A stretch of 64,000 nucleotides of DNA from Kordia jejudonensis (GCF_001005315.1 NZ_LBMG01000009.1:79895-143894); one strand, 5' to 3'. Shown: positions 1 through 9,546, numbered from the stretch's first letter. Numbers and translations are program-made. Notes: a model not told the origin generated them from the letters alone.

Positions 1-1208
1 GTTGATCCGCATTGCACAATGGTAATGTCTTCCGTATCGGGCAACCCATAAATGGTTGCTGTGATAGGACTTCGTGCGCCGCCAGTACATCCAGAGAATG
101 CTGGCAACACCCATAACGTTGTTGTTTGTGTTACAGAAATTGTATAACTCGCTCCACTGTGAATTGGCGTTGTTGCCGTTTCCGAATCGAACCATAATAT
201 ACTGTCAGCATTCGTATCTACACTTAATGTCATGGTATCTTCATCGCAACTTGCGCCTTCTGTAATGGTTGATTTTGGTGTTTCAATTCGTGTACTTGCC
301 GATAAATTTATGGTAGGTTCGCCAGGCATTCCACCATATTCAATGATGTATCCTTGCGGATGATATGGATTGTTTGGATCTGTAGAACCTACATTTGGCA
401 AGTCGTTCCAAGAACCTAAAGAGCCAATACTTGGATCGGTAATGTGTGCATAGTGTTCGCCTCCAAAGTTATTGGGTTCGCCAGAATTCCAAAATGTGTA
501 AAGTCCATTTTGTGGCGTTCCACCAACTTCACCGATCCAAAAAACGGTTCCAGCTTCTGGTCCTGTAACCCATTGCCATATTCCTTCTTGTCCTATATCT
601 GAGGCGCCAATCCAACCTGTACCTGAACTTTGCGAACCTGCTAAGTCTGCTTCTTCTTCAGTGGTCAATGTGGCGAGATATCCTTGCAATCCAAAGTAGG
701 TTTGCGTAGCTGCTAAATCGCGTGCTTCTGTCCATGAAATTCCAGTGTTTTGCACATAGAAATAGTAATGTCCTGTAGATGGTAAGTAATTTGCATCTCC
801 TAAGTTGATGGAGAAAAATTTGTCTTCTGTAAAGATTGTTTGTGTGGTTTCGAAAACAACATCAGCTATTGCAGCTTCATATTCTGCAAATGTTGCCGGA
901 CCAACGAGTGCCAATCGTCCTAAGGCTGGTGTCCAAAAGGCGTTGATATTTGGATGTGTTCCTGTGAGTGATAATACATCATTTCCGTTGGAATATCCTT
1001 CTGATATTTGAATGTATATGATTGGTAAAGTAGTATCTGTCGGATCAGGATCTGTGATTGAAACACTCGTGATAATATTCATTGGCGCATCTCCACAAAA
1101 TTGTTGATCGCCTGTTGCCGTAATCGTTGGTGGAGTATTTTGCGCATACGCAGTTAGTGTTGCTAAGAGTAGCAAATATGTTAGTATGGATGAGTAAAAA
1201 CTGCGCAT
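1..1208 (-). CDS. Secreted C-type lectin domain protein, N-terminal part (runs off the window)
   Basis: The reading frame is open from an ATG at 1208 down to base 1, so only the first ~402 residues are present. A signal peptide ends at about AYAQ. Residues ~50-130 resemble the cadherin-like repeats of flavobacterial surface proteins. Residues ~160-310 are a C-type lectin-like domain that opens with a YYFYVQ strand and carries the motifs WIGASD, EPNNFGGEHYAHI and SWNDL, the usual Ca/sugar-site EPN and WND signatures. A further Ig-like segment with paired cysteines follows. The missing C-terminus probably holds a type IX sorting or gliding-associated domain; that is inference. Its role is likely surface adhesion or glycan binding. 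Confidence 0.85.
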   Translation of the reverse strand, partial: MRSFYSSILTYLLLLATLTAYAQNTPPTITATGDQQFCGDAPMNIITSVSITDPDPTDTTLPIIYIQISEGYSNGNDVLSLTGTHPNINAFWTPALGRLALVGPATFAEYEAAIADVVFETTQTIFTEDKFFSINLGDANYLPSTGHYYFYVQNTGISWTEARDLAATQTYFGLQGYLATLTTEEEADLAGSQSSGTGWIGASDIGQEGIWQWVTGPEAGTVFWIGEVGGTPQNGLYTFWNSGEPNNFGGEHYAHITDPSIGSLGSWNDLPNVGSTDPNNPYHPQGYIIEYGGMPGEPTINLSASTRIETPKSTITEGASCDEDTMTLSVDTNADSILWFDSETATTPIHSGASYTISVTQTTTLWVLPAFSGCTGGARSPITATIYGLPDTEDITIVQCGS

Positions 1209-1298
1209 GTTGAACTGAGTATACCTTTAAAATTAGGTATTTTTTTGGTGTGTACGAACTTGATGATCTTATTTTAACAACTACAACGTTGTAGTTTG

Positions 1299-2213
1299 TT
1301 AGAAATTTGCGCGAACTATCTTTTTTGGATAGACTTTTAGGATTTCTTGCTGTTCTGCTTCTGTTAGTTGATTGAAAGAGCGCTGGAATTTTTCTAGTGA
1401 AAGTTCTTTTTGCAATTCGTCAATTGTTTTTGATATTTGTTGCTTTATCGCTTGTATGAATTGTTTGGAAATGCCTTGTTTTACTTTCAACGCAATGAGC
1501 GCATCTGTTGAACTTTTTTGCATATATTTTTTAACTTCTTGTAGCAATTCTCCAAATGAAACTGCTTTGCCATGAACGATGATTTCATCTTGTGCTTTTA
1601 TGTGAATTTTTAATGCGCTTCTTAATTCTGTTTCACTTAACGCTATATTTTCATTAGGTGGTTTTATACTTTTACTGCCATTGAGTTCTAAAAAGTTGAT
1701 GATTCTCAATCTGTAATATATGTGTTCAAGATCTGTTGGTGTGAGAAGTTTTGCTACTTTTTTCGTCACATCCTGTACATTGTTGGCGGTTTTTATTTGT
1801 TTGAGCGTTTCTTCTACTTGATACATGTTGGAATTTTGAAAACCTTCTTGTTGCTTCACTGTTTCTGTACAAGCTTTAAAGGCTTTGATATCAAACTTCT
1901 TGGCAGAAAGTTGCGCCATCACAAAGTTTATAAACTTCAGATTTTTGTAATCGATGCTTGTATAGGTTCCGCTATTTTTTAGAAAGTATAGGTAGCTTTC
2001 TCCACTGATTCCTTTTAAGATATTGGCTTCCGACAGCAATGCTTCTGCCTTAGTTACAAATTCACGAAGCGCAACACCTTTGTCTTTAAAGTTGTCTTCA
2101 TAGCATTTCATGTGTGCATCTTCAAAAGAATAATCGTTTGCTTGTGCATTCAGCATGACAACATTTAGCAAAAAGATAAAGAAACAAGAGAAACGAACTA
2201 TTTTCATAAGCAA
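1299..2213 (-). CDS. Secreted hypothetical protein, paralogue of the next gene
   Basis: 304 residues with a signal peptide ending near LNAQA. I recognise no domain. The N-terminal ~90 residues match the neighbouring gene at 2322-2891 in layout: a conserved Cys (MKCYEDNF / MNCMYGIF), then KDKGVAL / EDNGVKL, then SGESYLYF / SGESYIAL. The C-terminal half is helical, charged and possibly coiled-coil, and is absent from the shorter paralogue. It is probably periplasmic or exported. The pair look like a local tandem duplication followed by divergence. Function unknown. Confidence 0.8.
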   Translation of the reverse strand: MLMKIVRFSCFFIFLLNVVMLNAQANDYSFEDAHMKCYEDNFKDKGVALREFVTKAEALLSEANILKGISGESYLYFLKNSGTYTSIDYKNLKFINFVMAQLSAKKFDIKAFKACTETVKQQEGFQNSNMYQVEETLKQIKTANNVQDVTKKVAKLLTPTDLEHIYYRLRIINFLELNGSKSIKPPNENIALSETELRSALKIHIKAQDEIIVHGKAVSFGELLQEVKKYMQKSSTDALIALKVKQGISKQFIQAIKQQISKTIDELQKELSLEKFQRSFNQLTEAEQQEILKVYPKKIVRANF

Positions 2214-2321
2214 TTTATTTACTTAAAGATATATAGTTTGTAAGTTATAAGAAAGTATTTTTATGATGAATTGTTGTGTTTAAAAAGTCATTTAATGTTT
2301 TTCACAGTAAACGTAGCTAAT

Positions 2322-2891
2322 TTATCCTTTTGAAGCGTTTACTCCAGTTTTGTTTGCTTTGTTAAACTTGTCTAAGAATGAAAACGTAAGGTATTTGTAA
2401 AAATCGTTTGAAAAGTCTTTTGGTTCAAAAATGGCAAGTAATTTATTGGCAAGTGTTTTTAGGTCAGGATTGTTATTTCCTGAAGAAGATAGTTGTATGA
2501 ATTTGCTCAGTTTTGACTCTTTGAATTCAGCAGATTCCATAAGTCCGTTCATACATTCCATGTATTCCTTTATTTTTTTGTTGTTACTCATACCTTTGAT
2601 CACGTAATCGCTGATTTCAAGATTTCCCATATTGCCTTTTACCGCTTCTTCAATGTTTTGGAAAAGTGCTATGTAACTTTCGCCGCTTGTATCTTTTAGC
2701 AGTTTTGTATCTATAAGTTGTTGTTCCGCTTTTTTGATTAATTTTTGAAGTTTTACTCCATTGTCTTCAAAGATGCCATACATACAATTCATGTATTGGG
2801 TTTCTAATTGATAGTTTTTGTTTTGTGCAATACTTACACACGAAATGAGCATTATAAAGCTATACAATAAAGGTTTTAGCGAAGTTTTCAT
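2322..2891 (-). CDS. Secreted hypothetical protein, paralogue of the 1299-2213 gene
   Basis: 189 residues from the ATG at 2891, with a signal peptide ending at VSIAQ. A longer frame starting at 2990 is rejected: its extra 33 residues would be encoded by the terminator hairpin of the upstream barrel gene and contain no signal peptide. The conserved Cys, EDNGVKL and SGESY blocks are shared with the larger paralogue downstream. Two further cysteines lie in the YMECMNGL segment. No known family recognised; helical and exported by inference. Confidence 0.8.
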   Translation of the reverse strand: MKTSLKPLLYSFIMLISCVSIAQNKNYQLETQYMNCMYGIFEDNGVKLQKLIKKAEQQLIDTKLLKDTSGESYIALFQNIEEAVKGNMGNLEISDYVIKGMSNNKKIKEYMECMNGLMESAEFKESKLSKFIQLSSSGNNNPDLKTLANKLLAIFEPKDFSNDFYKYLTFSFLDKFNKANKTGVNASKG

Positions 2892-2963
2892 TATTATTTT
2901 TTTATGTGACGATTGTTTTTTAATTCGGTTACATTTCATAACGAATATACAAACTCTATTCCA

Positions 2964-2997
2964 TAAAAAAAGCTCTTGAATGTTTTTCAAAAGCTTT
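2964..2997 (-). terminator. Terminator of the outer-membrane barrel gene
   Basis: Read on the minus strand this is a 12-bp stem (one mismatch; arms 2986-2997 and 2969-2980) with a 5-nt loop followed by a T run. It lies 22 bp past the stop codon of the 3020-5785 gene. Confidence 0.75.
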
Positions 2998-3019
2998 CCT
3001 TATATAGTGTACTATACAT

Positions 3020-5785
3020 TTACATAAATTTCATACCGCCTTTTTTACCACCAACTTTGTTAAGTTTATAGGTAAAACCTAGCATGAAATATCGTTGCAA
3101 TACGGTACTTTGTGAATCTTGAATAAAGTCAGCCGTAACCGATCTACGTGTGTTGATATTTTGATCTAATAAATCGTACGCCGTTAGTTTTATAGTGCCT
3201 CTATCGTCTAATATTTTGAGTCCCAAACTCATATTCCAAAAGAGTGCACTTCGTTCAAATCCTGGCGCTACATTGGTTCTGTACGTATAACGCAAGTCAT
3301 TTCCAAATACAACTTTCTTTGGCCAAAATGTCGTTGTTCTCAGTCCTACATTGTGTGTTTGAAAGGTTTCATCATCAAAGTTATCTAAGGTGTATTTTGT
3401 CGTATTTAATTCTAGTGAATATCGCGGCTCTATTTCTAGCAGTTCTTTGTAGTTGTAGTTCACACTTATTCTTGGTGTTAACGCATTTCGTTTGGTTGCA
3501 AATTTTACACCATTACTAAAGTTAAATTCTTTGTTATAATTGTTATAAATTCCTGTTCTGAAACGGATTGATGAGCTATCACGTTTGATGGTTTTACTGT
3601 ATGAAACGCCTCCGCTTGCTCTTAATACACCATCAACATTGGTAAAGGTTGTCGTTCTGATTCGGTTTTCATCTGTTGTTGAAATTGGCACAATTCTATC
3701 TTCCGTAAGTGTTGTAGAAAGCCACACAAAAAATCCACTTTTACTTTTAAAATCATAGTTATTGAAATTCGCGTATATGTTGTGTGTAAATTCGCGATTC
3801 AGGTTTGGATTACCAATCGTAATGTTTAGTGGATTGCTAACATTGGCAACAGGTTGCAATTGTTGTGCGCTCGGCGCTTGCGTTCGTGTATTGTAGTTTA
3901 CCGAAACACTCATCCCTTGCTTGATTCGATAACGCATATATGTATTAATGTTGATATCGGTAAAGTTTGAAGTTATGGAAGTATTTTGGATGAATTCTTC
4001 ATTTTTTAGTTCCGAAAAGCGAATTCCAGTATTGAAACTTAGGTATAATTTTTCTGTTTCGTAATTGATACCAATTCTTGGCAAATGTGTTAGAAAGTTC
4101 ACTTTTAAATCGGAACTCAACGTTTCATTAAAATCATCATATTGATTCGTCGTATTGTCAAAATCGAATACTTTTCGATCGTTGCGTTCGCGTCGGTTGC
4201 TAAATTCGTAATTGATATCTAAGAAGAGTTTTTCTTTTAATGGAATTCTATATTCTACTTCTGTTGTGATATTGTTTTGTTTGGAATCAGTATCTGTCAG
4301 CTGATCTCTAGTTTCGGAAGACGGCGTTGTGCCAAATATTTCGTTGCTCGTATTAAGAAAGTTCTCTGAAGTATTATTGATGATTCCGTTCGAGATATTG
4401 AAACTTACATAAGAACCTTTGCTTCCAAATTTTTTAATGATATCAATATCGCTTCCAAAGTTTCTACGTTCAGAATCTGTTCTGTTTTGCGAATTTCCTC
4501 GGTTGAGTATGTTATCATCTTCATCAGATGATTCTTCCGTGCTTGAAGAAAAGTTTTCGCCTTCCGTAAATCTGAAACTTGGCGCTACGACTACTTTAAA
4601 TGTCGAATCGATTTGAAATTGCAATTCTGCGGTAGCTCTATGACTGTCATTTACGTTGAGTGAAGTTGTTGTCGAATTGGTAAAGAAACTTCCATCGGGC
4701 AAAATGTTTTCACGCTCTACTTTGCTTTCGTTTTCCGAATCGGCGCGCGAAAAGAAGTAATCTGCTAATATTTCGGTTTTATCTTCATATTCATCTACAA
4801 AACTTGCGCCTGCATTTGATGATGTTGTAATTCCTTGTCCGCCACCAAAGTTAAGTCCGCCTACCGAAAAGGAACCATTTCCACTCCACGAAACACCGCC
4901 AGCATTTCCCATCATGTCGTAAATTTCATCAAAACTAAAACCTGAACTATTAATATTGTTTTTACTTGCCAATACACTAACGCGTTGCTTGTCGTTAAAG
5001 TAGTTCCAAATACCACTTAAAGCATAGCGTTCATCGGTTCCGCCACTGACTGTTGCGCGTCCAAAAAATCCTTTGTTTTGATCTTCTTTGAGTTCAATAT
5101 TAATGGTTTGTTCTTCGGAAGTTCCTTGTTTTCCTGTGAATTCTTGCGATTCACTTTTGGTGGTTGTTACTTGAATTTTATCAACAATTTCTTTGGTAAG
5201 ATTTTTTGTAGCAATGCTAGGATCGTTTCCAAAGAATGGTTTCCCGTTGACTAATATTTTGTTGACTTCTTTACCGTTTACCGTTATTTTTCCTTCACTA
5301 TCGACCTCAACACCTGGCAATTTTTTAATTAAATCTTCCACAGTAGCATCTGGTCTGGCTTTAAAGGAATCTGCATTAAACTCTAAGGTATCTTTTTTTA
5401 TGGTAATTGGCGCACGTACAGCAACCAATTGCACCGCATCCAATTCGTTTGACGCAGGTTTCATTGCAATAGTTGGCACTTGAATTACAGGTTTGTTTAG
5501 GCTAATTTTTTTCTTGTATGTTTGAAATCCGTTGAATGTTACCAATAGGTTTACTTCTTTCAATTTAGTGCGCGTTAACATTTCAAATACACCATTTTTG
5601 TCACTAATGGTGTATGTAATTAGCGTCGTATCTTTTATAGATTCTAAATATACAGTGGCAGATTCTAACGGAGTTTTTGTTGTTTCGTCAATGATTTTTC
5701 CTTTGACTTCAAATTCTTGTGCCGTAAGTTTGGTAGCACATAAACTGATAAGAAGTATCAGTAATACAGTAAATGGTTTATTCAT
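3020..5785 (-). CDS. TonB-dependent-receptor-like outer membrane beta-barrel protein
   Basis: 921 residues from the ATG at 5785, which begins a clean signal peptide ending at KLTAQ; the ATG 39 bp upstream lacks one. Residues ~23-110 are a carboxypeptidase-regulatory-like beta-sandwich (VKGKIIDETTKTPLESATVYL). Residues ~125-225 are a plug domain (DLIKKLPGVEV, ILVNGKPFFGNDP). The rest is a long beta-barrel of the OMP_b-brl_3 type, rich in Asn/Thr/Ser turns and ending in a basic Gly-rich tail. There is no SusD-like partner nearby, so a substrate cannot be assigned. It probably acts in the outer membrane as a transporter or assembly protein. Confidence 0.88.
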   Translation of the reverse strand: MNKPFTVLLILLISLCATKLTAQEFEVKGKIIDETTKTPLESATVYLESIKDTTLITYTISDKNGVFEMLTRTKLKEVNLLVTFNGFQTYKKKISLNKPVIQVPTIAMKPASNELDAVQLVAVRAPITIKKDTLEFNADSFKARPDATVEDLIKKLPGVEVDSEGKITVNGKEVNKILVNGKPFFGNDPSIATKNLTKEIVDKIQVTTTKSESQEFTGKQGTSEEQTINIELKEDQNKGFFGRATVSGGTDERYALSGIWNYFNDKQRVSVLASKNNINSSGFSFDEIYDMMGNAGGVSWSGNGSFSVGGLNFGGGQGITTSSNAGASFVDEYEDKTEILADYFFSRADSENESKVERENILPDGSFFTNSTTTSLNVNDSHRATAELQFQIDSTFKVVVAPSFRFTEGENFSSSTEESSDEDDNILNRGNSQNRTDSERRNFGSDIDIIKKFGSKGSYVSFNISNGIINNTSENFLNTSNEIFGTTPSSETRDQLTDTDSKQNNITTEVEYRIPLKEKLFLDINYEFSNRRERNDRKVFDFDNTTNQYDDFNETLSSDLKVNFLTHLPRIGINYETEKLYLSFNTGIRFSELKNEEFIQNTSITSNFTDININTYMRYRIKQGMSVSVNYNTRTQAPSAQQLQPVANVSNPLNITIGNPNLNREFTHNIYANFNNYDFKSKSGFFVWLSTTLTEDRIVPISTTDENRIRTTTFTNVDGVLRASGGVSYSKTIKRDSSSIRFRTGIYNNYNKEFNFSNGVKFATKRNALTPRISVNYNYKELLEIEPRYSLELNTTKYTLDNFDDETFQTHNVGLRTTTFWPKKVVFGNDLRYTYRTNVAPGFERSALFWNMSLGLKILDDRGTIKLTAYDLLDQNINTRRSVTADFIQDSQSTVLQRYFMLGFTYKLNKVGGKKGGMKFM

Positions 5786-5946
5786 GTTGGTTTTTTGAGT
5801 GATGGTAATCGGTTTGTCACACAAACAAACACAAAAAATGATGATTTATTATTAAAATAATCTTAAAAGTATTTTTTTAAATCTTAAAATCTGATTTTAG
5901 TTGTTTTGCATTGTTGAAGCTTTTTTAGTTGCGTTTGCGTATTGGC

Positions 5947-5954
5947 TACTTTTG
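5947..5954 (+). promoter_or_regulatory. -7 box TACTTTTG of the TPR/AraC gene
   Basis: A perfect TAnnTTTG box with a TTG at 5929 as possible -33 element. It lies downstream of the ATG at 5929, so that upstream start would not be transcribed. This supports the start at 5989. Confidence 0.55.
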
Positions 5955-5988
5955 TGTTTTATCTTCATGCCCTAATTTGTATCAATTT

Positions 5989-7701
5989 ATGACAAAATTT
6001 GTTTTTTTAGTTGCTCTATGTTGCTTGTGTTCTATACAATTATTCTCAAAAGATAATGAGCTACAAACGGACAGTTTGGCTACGTATTCTTTTGACAAAT
6101 TGCAAACGAAATATCATTTTTACAAGAATACAAATCCTGTGGATGCCACTGTATATCTTGATGAAATGTTAGTGAAAGCCACAAGCTTAGAACAGCGTGT
6201 TTCTTCCCTTTTGGTAGCATGCAGACATGAAACATTTTATGGAACTACTGCGAAAGCATTTGAATATGTTGATCGTGCAATTTCATTGGTTGCCAACTCG
6301 AAAAGTTCAGTTTTACTTGGAAAAGCGTACGAACGAAAAGGATTTGTTTTTTATTATAAAGAGAAAGAGTATGATACCGCACTTGATTTTTACCTGAAAG
6401 CATTAGCAATAGCCAAACAGCAGAAAGATTCATTGTTAATGATTACCGTAGAACACAAGATTGCCGCTTTGTATTTTATGATCGATAATAAAGCGGTTGC
6501 CTTGCAAAAGTATCGAACTTTGTACAATATGACATATACGGATGAAACGATTCCGTATGACGTAAAGGTTTCTATTTTGAAGAGTTTGAGCAATGTGTAT
6601 TTTAAAAAATATTCTGTACATCCGACTTCAGAAATGTTGTTAGATTCTGCTACTTTTTTTGGTCAAAAAGGCTTAAAACTTGCAGTTGCTGAGCAGAATA
6701 AAAAAGATGTTGCGTATTTGACAAATTTATTAGGCATTGCTTCATATACAAATAAGGCATATGAGGAAGCTTTGTATTATCTCGCGAAAGCGGAAAAAAC
6801 AGCTTCTGAAATCGGATTGAACGAACGACTAAAATCTGTATATCATTTTAAAGGAATGGTGTTTTTGGCGCAGCAACAATCAGATTCGGCTATTTATTAT
6901 TTTCAAAAAAACATCAAACACTTAACAGATACGACTAAATTATTTGTGTATCCAAATACGTATGCATTGTTGTCCGAAAGCTACGAGCAGAAAAATGATT
7001 TTAAAAAGGCGTTGACATATGCACAACTAGCCATTGAATATACTACTTCAACCTATTCTAAAAGAGCTGCGTTACAGTATACGTTAGACACTAAATATGA
7101 TGTTCCGCAGCTGAAAGAGAAGTCTAAACAATTACAAAAAGAGTTGCAACAAACCTCGAATTCAAAGGATCTTTGGACTGTTTTAGCATTACTTTTAGTT
7201 GTTATTTTAATTGGTAGTTTTGTGTTTTTTAGGAGAAAAGAACGTTTGAATAGAGAACAATTTGAAAAAATAGTCGCCAAATTAGCAGAAGCTGAAAGTA
7301 CAACTGCTAAGCGTTCGCCCACAACACAGGTTTCGGAAGCACAAACGGAAACAATTTTGAAAGCATTAGACAATTTTGAACAAAGCATTTTATTTGTAAA
7401 TCCTGATTGTACATTGTCGTTTTTGGCACAAGAATTGGCTACAAATACGAGTTATTTATCAAAGATTATTAATACGCACAAAAAGAAAAGTTACACCGAA
7501 TATTTGGTCAATTTACGTATTTCATATGCATTGAAACGCTTGAAAAACGAGAAACGATTTAGAGCGTATGCAATTGCATCTGTAGCTGAGGAATGCGGTT
7601 TTAAGAGTGCAAAATCATTTTCGAGAGCTTTTAAAAAGAATACAGGAATTTACCCTTCGTATTATATTAAAAATATAGATTCAGATGCATTGTCTCAGTA
7701 A
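5989..7701 (+). CDS. TPR-sensor membrane protein with AraC-type DNA-binding domain
   Basis: 570 residues. The chosen start (5989) gives a signal peptide (MTKFVFLVALCCLCS) and lies downstream of a TAnnTTTG box. Residues ~40-385 hold tetratricopeptide repeats predicted to sit outside the cytoplasm. One membrane helix at ~395-420 (LLLVVILIGSFVFF) is followed by a cytoplasmic AraC/XylS helix-turn-helix at ~470-565 with typical features (LSFLAQELATNTSYLSKII; CGFKSAKSFSRAFKK). It is a one-component transmembrane regulator of the kind common in Bacteroidetes. It is transcribed divergently from the barrel gene; a regulatory link to it is possible but not shown. Confidence 0.85.
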   Translation: MTKFVFLVALCCLCSIQLFSKDNELQTDSLATYSFDKLQTKYHFYKNTNPVDATVYLDEMLVKATSLEQRVSSLLVACRHETFYGTTAKAFEYVDRAISLVANSKSSVLLGKAYERKGFVFYYKEKEYDTALDFYLKALAIAKQQKDSLLMITVEHKIAALYFMIDNKAVALQKYRTLYNMTYTDETIPYDVKVSILKSLSNVYFKKYSVHPTSEMLLDSATFFGQKGLKLAVAEQNKKDVAYLTNLLGIASYTNKAYEEALYYLAKAEKTASEIGLNERLKSVYHFKGMVFLAQQQSDSAIYYFQKNIKHLTDTTKLFVYPNTYALLSESYEQKNDFKKALTYAQLAIEYTTSTYSKRAALQYTLDTKYDVPQLKEKSKQLQKELQQTSNSKDLWTVLALLLVVILIGSFVFFRRKERLNREQFEKIVAKLAEAESTTAKRSPTTQVSEAQTETILKALDNFEQSILFVNPDCTLSFLAQELATNTSYLSKIINTHKKKSYTEYLVNLRISYALKRLKNEKRFRAYAIASVAEECGFKSAKSFSRAFKKNTGIYPSYYIKNIDSDALSQ

Positions 7702-7763
7702 ATTATTGGTGGCGCATTTATAAATAGGCACTGGTAGACTTCTTATTTTATAGGTAGAACTAA

Positions 7764-7771
7764 TACATTTG
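7764..7771 (+). promoter_or_regulatory. -7 box TACATTTG of the precursor peptide gene
   Basis: Perfect TAnnTTTG box 26 bp upstream of the ATG at 7798. Confidence 0.5.
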
Positions 7772-7797
7772 AATACACATTTGAAAATATTAATTAC

Positions 7798-8025
7798 ATG
7801 AAAAGAAAACTCGAATTTAAGAAACATTCTATTTCCAAGTTGAATAGTTATAAGATTGCTGGTGGAACTGGTGGAAGTTCTTTGGATGATGAAACCAATC
7901 AACAACCTACACACGATTGCCAAACGCAGCAACCGCAGAATGGTTGTAGAAATACGGTGGATTATCCTGCGAATTGCAGTGCAGATCCAACGAGATGCAT
8001 GGTCGATCCGCCAACACATCCGTAA
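7798..8025 (+). CDS. Gly-Gly leader natural-product precursor peptide (class I lanthipeptide-like)
   Basis: 75 residues. The basic leader (MKRKLEFKKHSISKLNSYK) ends in IAGGTGG, followed by a Ser/Thr/Cys-containing core with four cysteines (HDCQ, NGCR, ANCS, TRCM) and a Pro-rich tail. The leader resembles the LxLNKKxISxL leaders of the precursors at 50375-50602 and 62314-62541. No LanB, LanC, radical SAM or peptidase-ABC transporter is encoded nearby, so it would rely on machinery elsewhere or be secreted unmodified. Modification to a lanthipeptide is inference. Confidence 0.7.
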   Translation: MKRKLEFKKHSISKLNSYKIAGGTGGSSLDDETNQQPTHDCQTQQPQNGCRNTVDYPANCSADPTRCMVDPPTHP

Positions 8026-8137
8026 TCTATTGTTTTGCCTGATCGAAAAAGTACGGTTCAAAGATCACTGAGATTTTTGTTTTGTAGTAATTCTGCTTTA
8101 CTACTCATACATGAATTATCTAGAAATACGGTTTAAG

Positions 8138-8181
8138 ATGACAATTGTCATGGAAAATTAAAGGTTTACAGGCTAATTTTA
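8138..8181 (+). promoter_or_regulatory. FNR-like palindrome plus -7 box upstream of the YoaP-like gene
   Basis: A perfect 14-bp palindrome ATGACAATTGTCAT (8138-8151) is centred exactly 33 bp upstream of the centre of a TAATTTTA -7 box (8174-8181). This is class-II Crp/Fnr activator geometry. The same arrangement is seen at 11757 and 54016. Confidence 0.6.
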
Positions 8182-8197
8182 GAAAAAATATACAACA

Positions 8198-8950
8198 ATG
8201 GAAATTCTGAAATTAACGGAGAAAAATATCCAAGATGAACATATTTGTTGCGCCATAAGTGATAAAAAATGCAAGAATGGATATGAAAAGAAAAAAGCTT
8301 GGCTCAAAAAAGAATTCAAAAACGGATATACATTTCAGAAAGTAGCGGTTCGAGGGAAAGTTTTTATTGAATATGTTCCCATTGAGCATTCTTGGCTTCC
8401 GCTTGTTGGGAAAAACTTTATGGTTATCAATTGTTTTTGGGTTTCAGGAAAGTTTAAAGGACATGGAAACGGAAAAAAACTTTTGCAACAATGTCTTAAA
8501 GATGCCAAAGAGAATGGTATAGATGGCGTTATTGCAATTTCGAGCGATAAGAAACGACCGTTTATGTCTGATCCGAAATTCTTGAAATACCAAGGATTTG
8601 AAATTATTGATGAAGCGCCTCCATTTTTTAAATTATGGGGATATAAATTACATCCTAATGCAACATTGCCAAGTATTAAGAAATCGGCAAAGTTGGGAAC
8701 TTGTCCAGACAAAGAAGGAATTACCGCTTATTACTCAAATACCTGTCCGTTTACCGATTATTATACAAATCAACTTCTGCGTGAATATGCCAAGAAAAAG
8801 AAAATTCCGTTGACTATTCATCATATTGCAACTCAAGAAGACGGACAAAAGATGCCAATTCCTTGGATTATTAATAGCGTTTTTTATAAAGGAGAATTGG
8901 TAAGTTTAGAAATGAAAGTTGAGCGACATTTAGAGAAACTAATACCGTAA
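8198..8950 (+). CDS. GNAT N-acetyltransferase of the YoaP family
   Basis: 250 residues. The N-terminus (EILKLTEKNIQDEHICCAIS) and overall layout match Bacillus YoaP-type proteins. A GNAT fold spans ~1-150, with the acetyl-CoA loop near GKFKGHGNGKKLL. A YoaP-like C-terminal domain spans ~165-250. The latter contains YYSNTCPFTDYY, which looks like a thioredoxin- or glutaredoxin-type strand-Cys-helix, followed by a Pro-Ile-Pro segment. The acceptor substrate is unknown. The gene is alone on its strand behind an FNR-like promoter. Confidence 0.82.
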   Translation: MEILKLTEKNIQDEHICCAISDKKCKNGYEKKKAWLKKEFKNGYTFQKVAVRGKVFIEYVPIEHSWLPLVGKNFMVINCFWVSGKFKGHGNGKKLLQQCLKDAKENGIDGVIAISSDKKRPFMSDPKFLKYQGFEIIDEAPPFFKLWGYKLHPNATLPSIKKSAKLGTCPDKEGITAYYSNTCPFTDYYTNQLLREYAKKKKIPLTIHHIATQEDGQKMPIPWIINSVFYKGELVSLEMKVERHLEKLIP

Positions 8951-8958
8951 AATAGTTT

Positions 8959-9546
8959 TTAGTTTTTAGTGATTACGAGCATCGTAACGTCTTTCCGTTT
9001 TCTTCTGATTGTGCTTTCCATGTTGTTTAAGCTTGCATTTACAGAGATTACAGGAAAGTCTTTGAAGTTTTCTATGAGCCAATCTTCGCCTCGTTTTGTG
9101 GCACGAAGTGATGCTATTATTGATTTTGTTTTAGGAAATTCACGATGTACAACCGCTAGACTTTTTTCGTACGCTTCTATTTTTTCAATAAATGCCTGTC
9201 CTTTTGCGCTGTATAGATTTGTGTTTTTATCAAAAAGAATTTCATTTTTCCGAGCGTCCATTTCCTCAAAACTATCGCCTACAACGAAATCTTCTTTTAG
9301 CAATGCAATGTAGGCAAGTAATTCTTCTGCTTTCGTGTTGAACTGTTGTAAGGATTCAGGATACTCTTCTGGCGTAAGTTCAGATTGTTTTTGTTTGTTG
9401 TTTTCGAGAACAGGTTGCGTTTGTTTTTTTTCAGTATTTGTATCTTCAAAAAACGAATTCATTCTTACATCTGCAACAATAAGCATCAATCCAATTAATA
9501 GTAGACTGATGACGAATACAGTTATGAGAAATCCTTTTTTTGACAT
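8959..9546 (-). CDS. GldM N-terminal-domain-like single-pass membrane protein
   Basis: 195 residues. One N-terminal membrane helix (~6-27) is followed by a helical domain. The domain resembles the first periplasmic domain of GldM, the type IX secretion/gliding motor protein: KAEELLAYIALLK, then KGQAFIEKIEAYEKSLA, then WLIENFKDFPVISVNASLNN. The length stops where GldM's N-terminal domain ends; real GldM is about 515 residues, so this would be a stand-alone version. The ATG directly abuts the der stop codon (TAAATG), implying translational coupling. The similarity is from memory of the family. Confidence 0.6.
   Translation of the reverse strand: MSKKGFLITVFVISLLLIGLMLIVADVRMNSFFEDTNTEKKQTQPVLENNKQKQSELTPEEYPESLQQFNTKAEELLAYIALLKEDFVVGDSFEEMDARKNEILFDKNTNLYSAKGQAFIEKIEAYEKSLAVVHREFPKTKSIIASLRATKRGEDWLIENFKDFPVISVNASLNNMESTIRRKRKDVTMLVITKN

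Noticed and set aside
2892..2990. 33-residue N-terminal extension of the 2322-2891 protein
   Set aside because: It would be encoded by the terminator of the upstream gene and would hide the signal peptide.
7681..8061. 126-codon open frame on the - strand
   Set aside because: It overlaps the precursor-peptide gene, whose leader and own -7 box are convincing; the reverse frame is Arg-rich noise.
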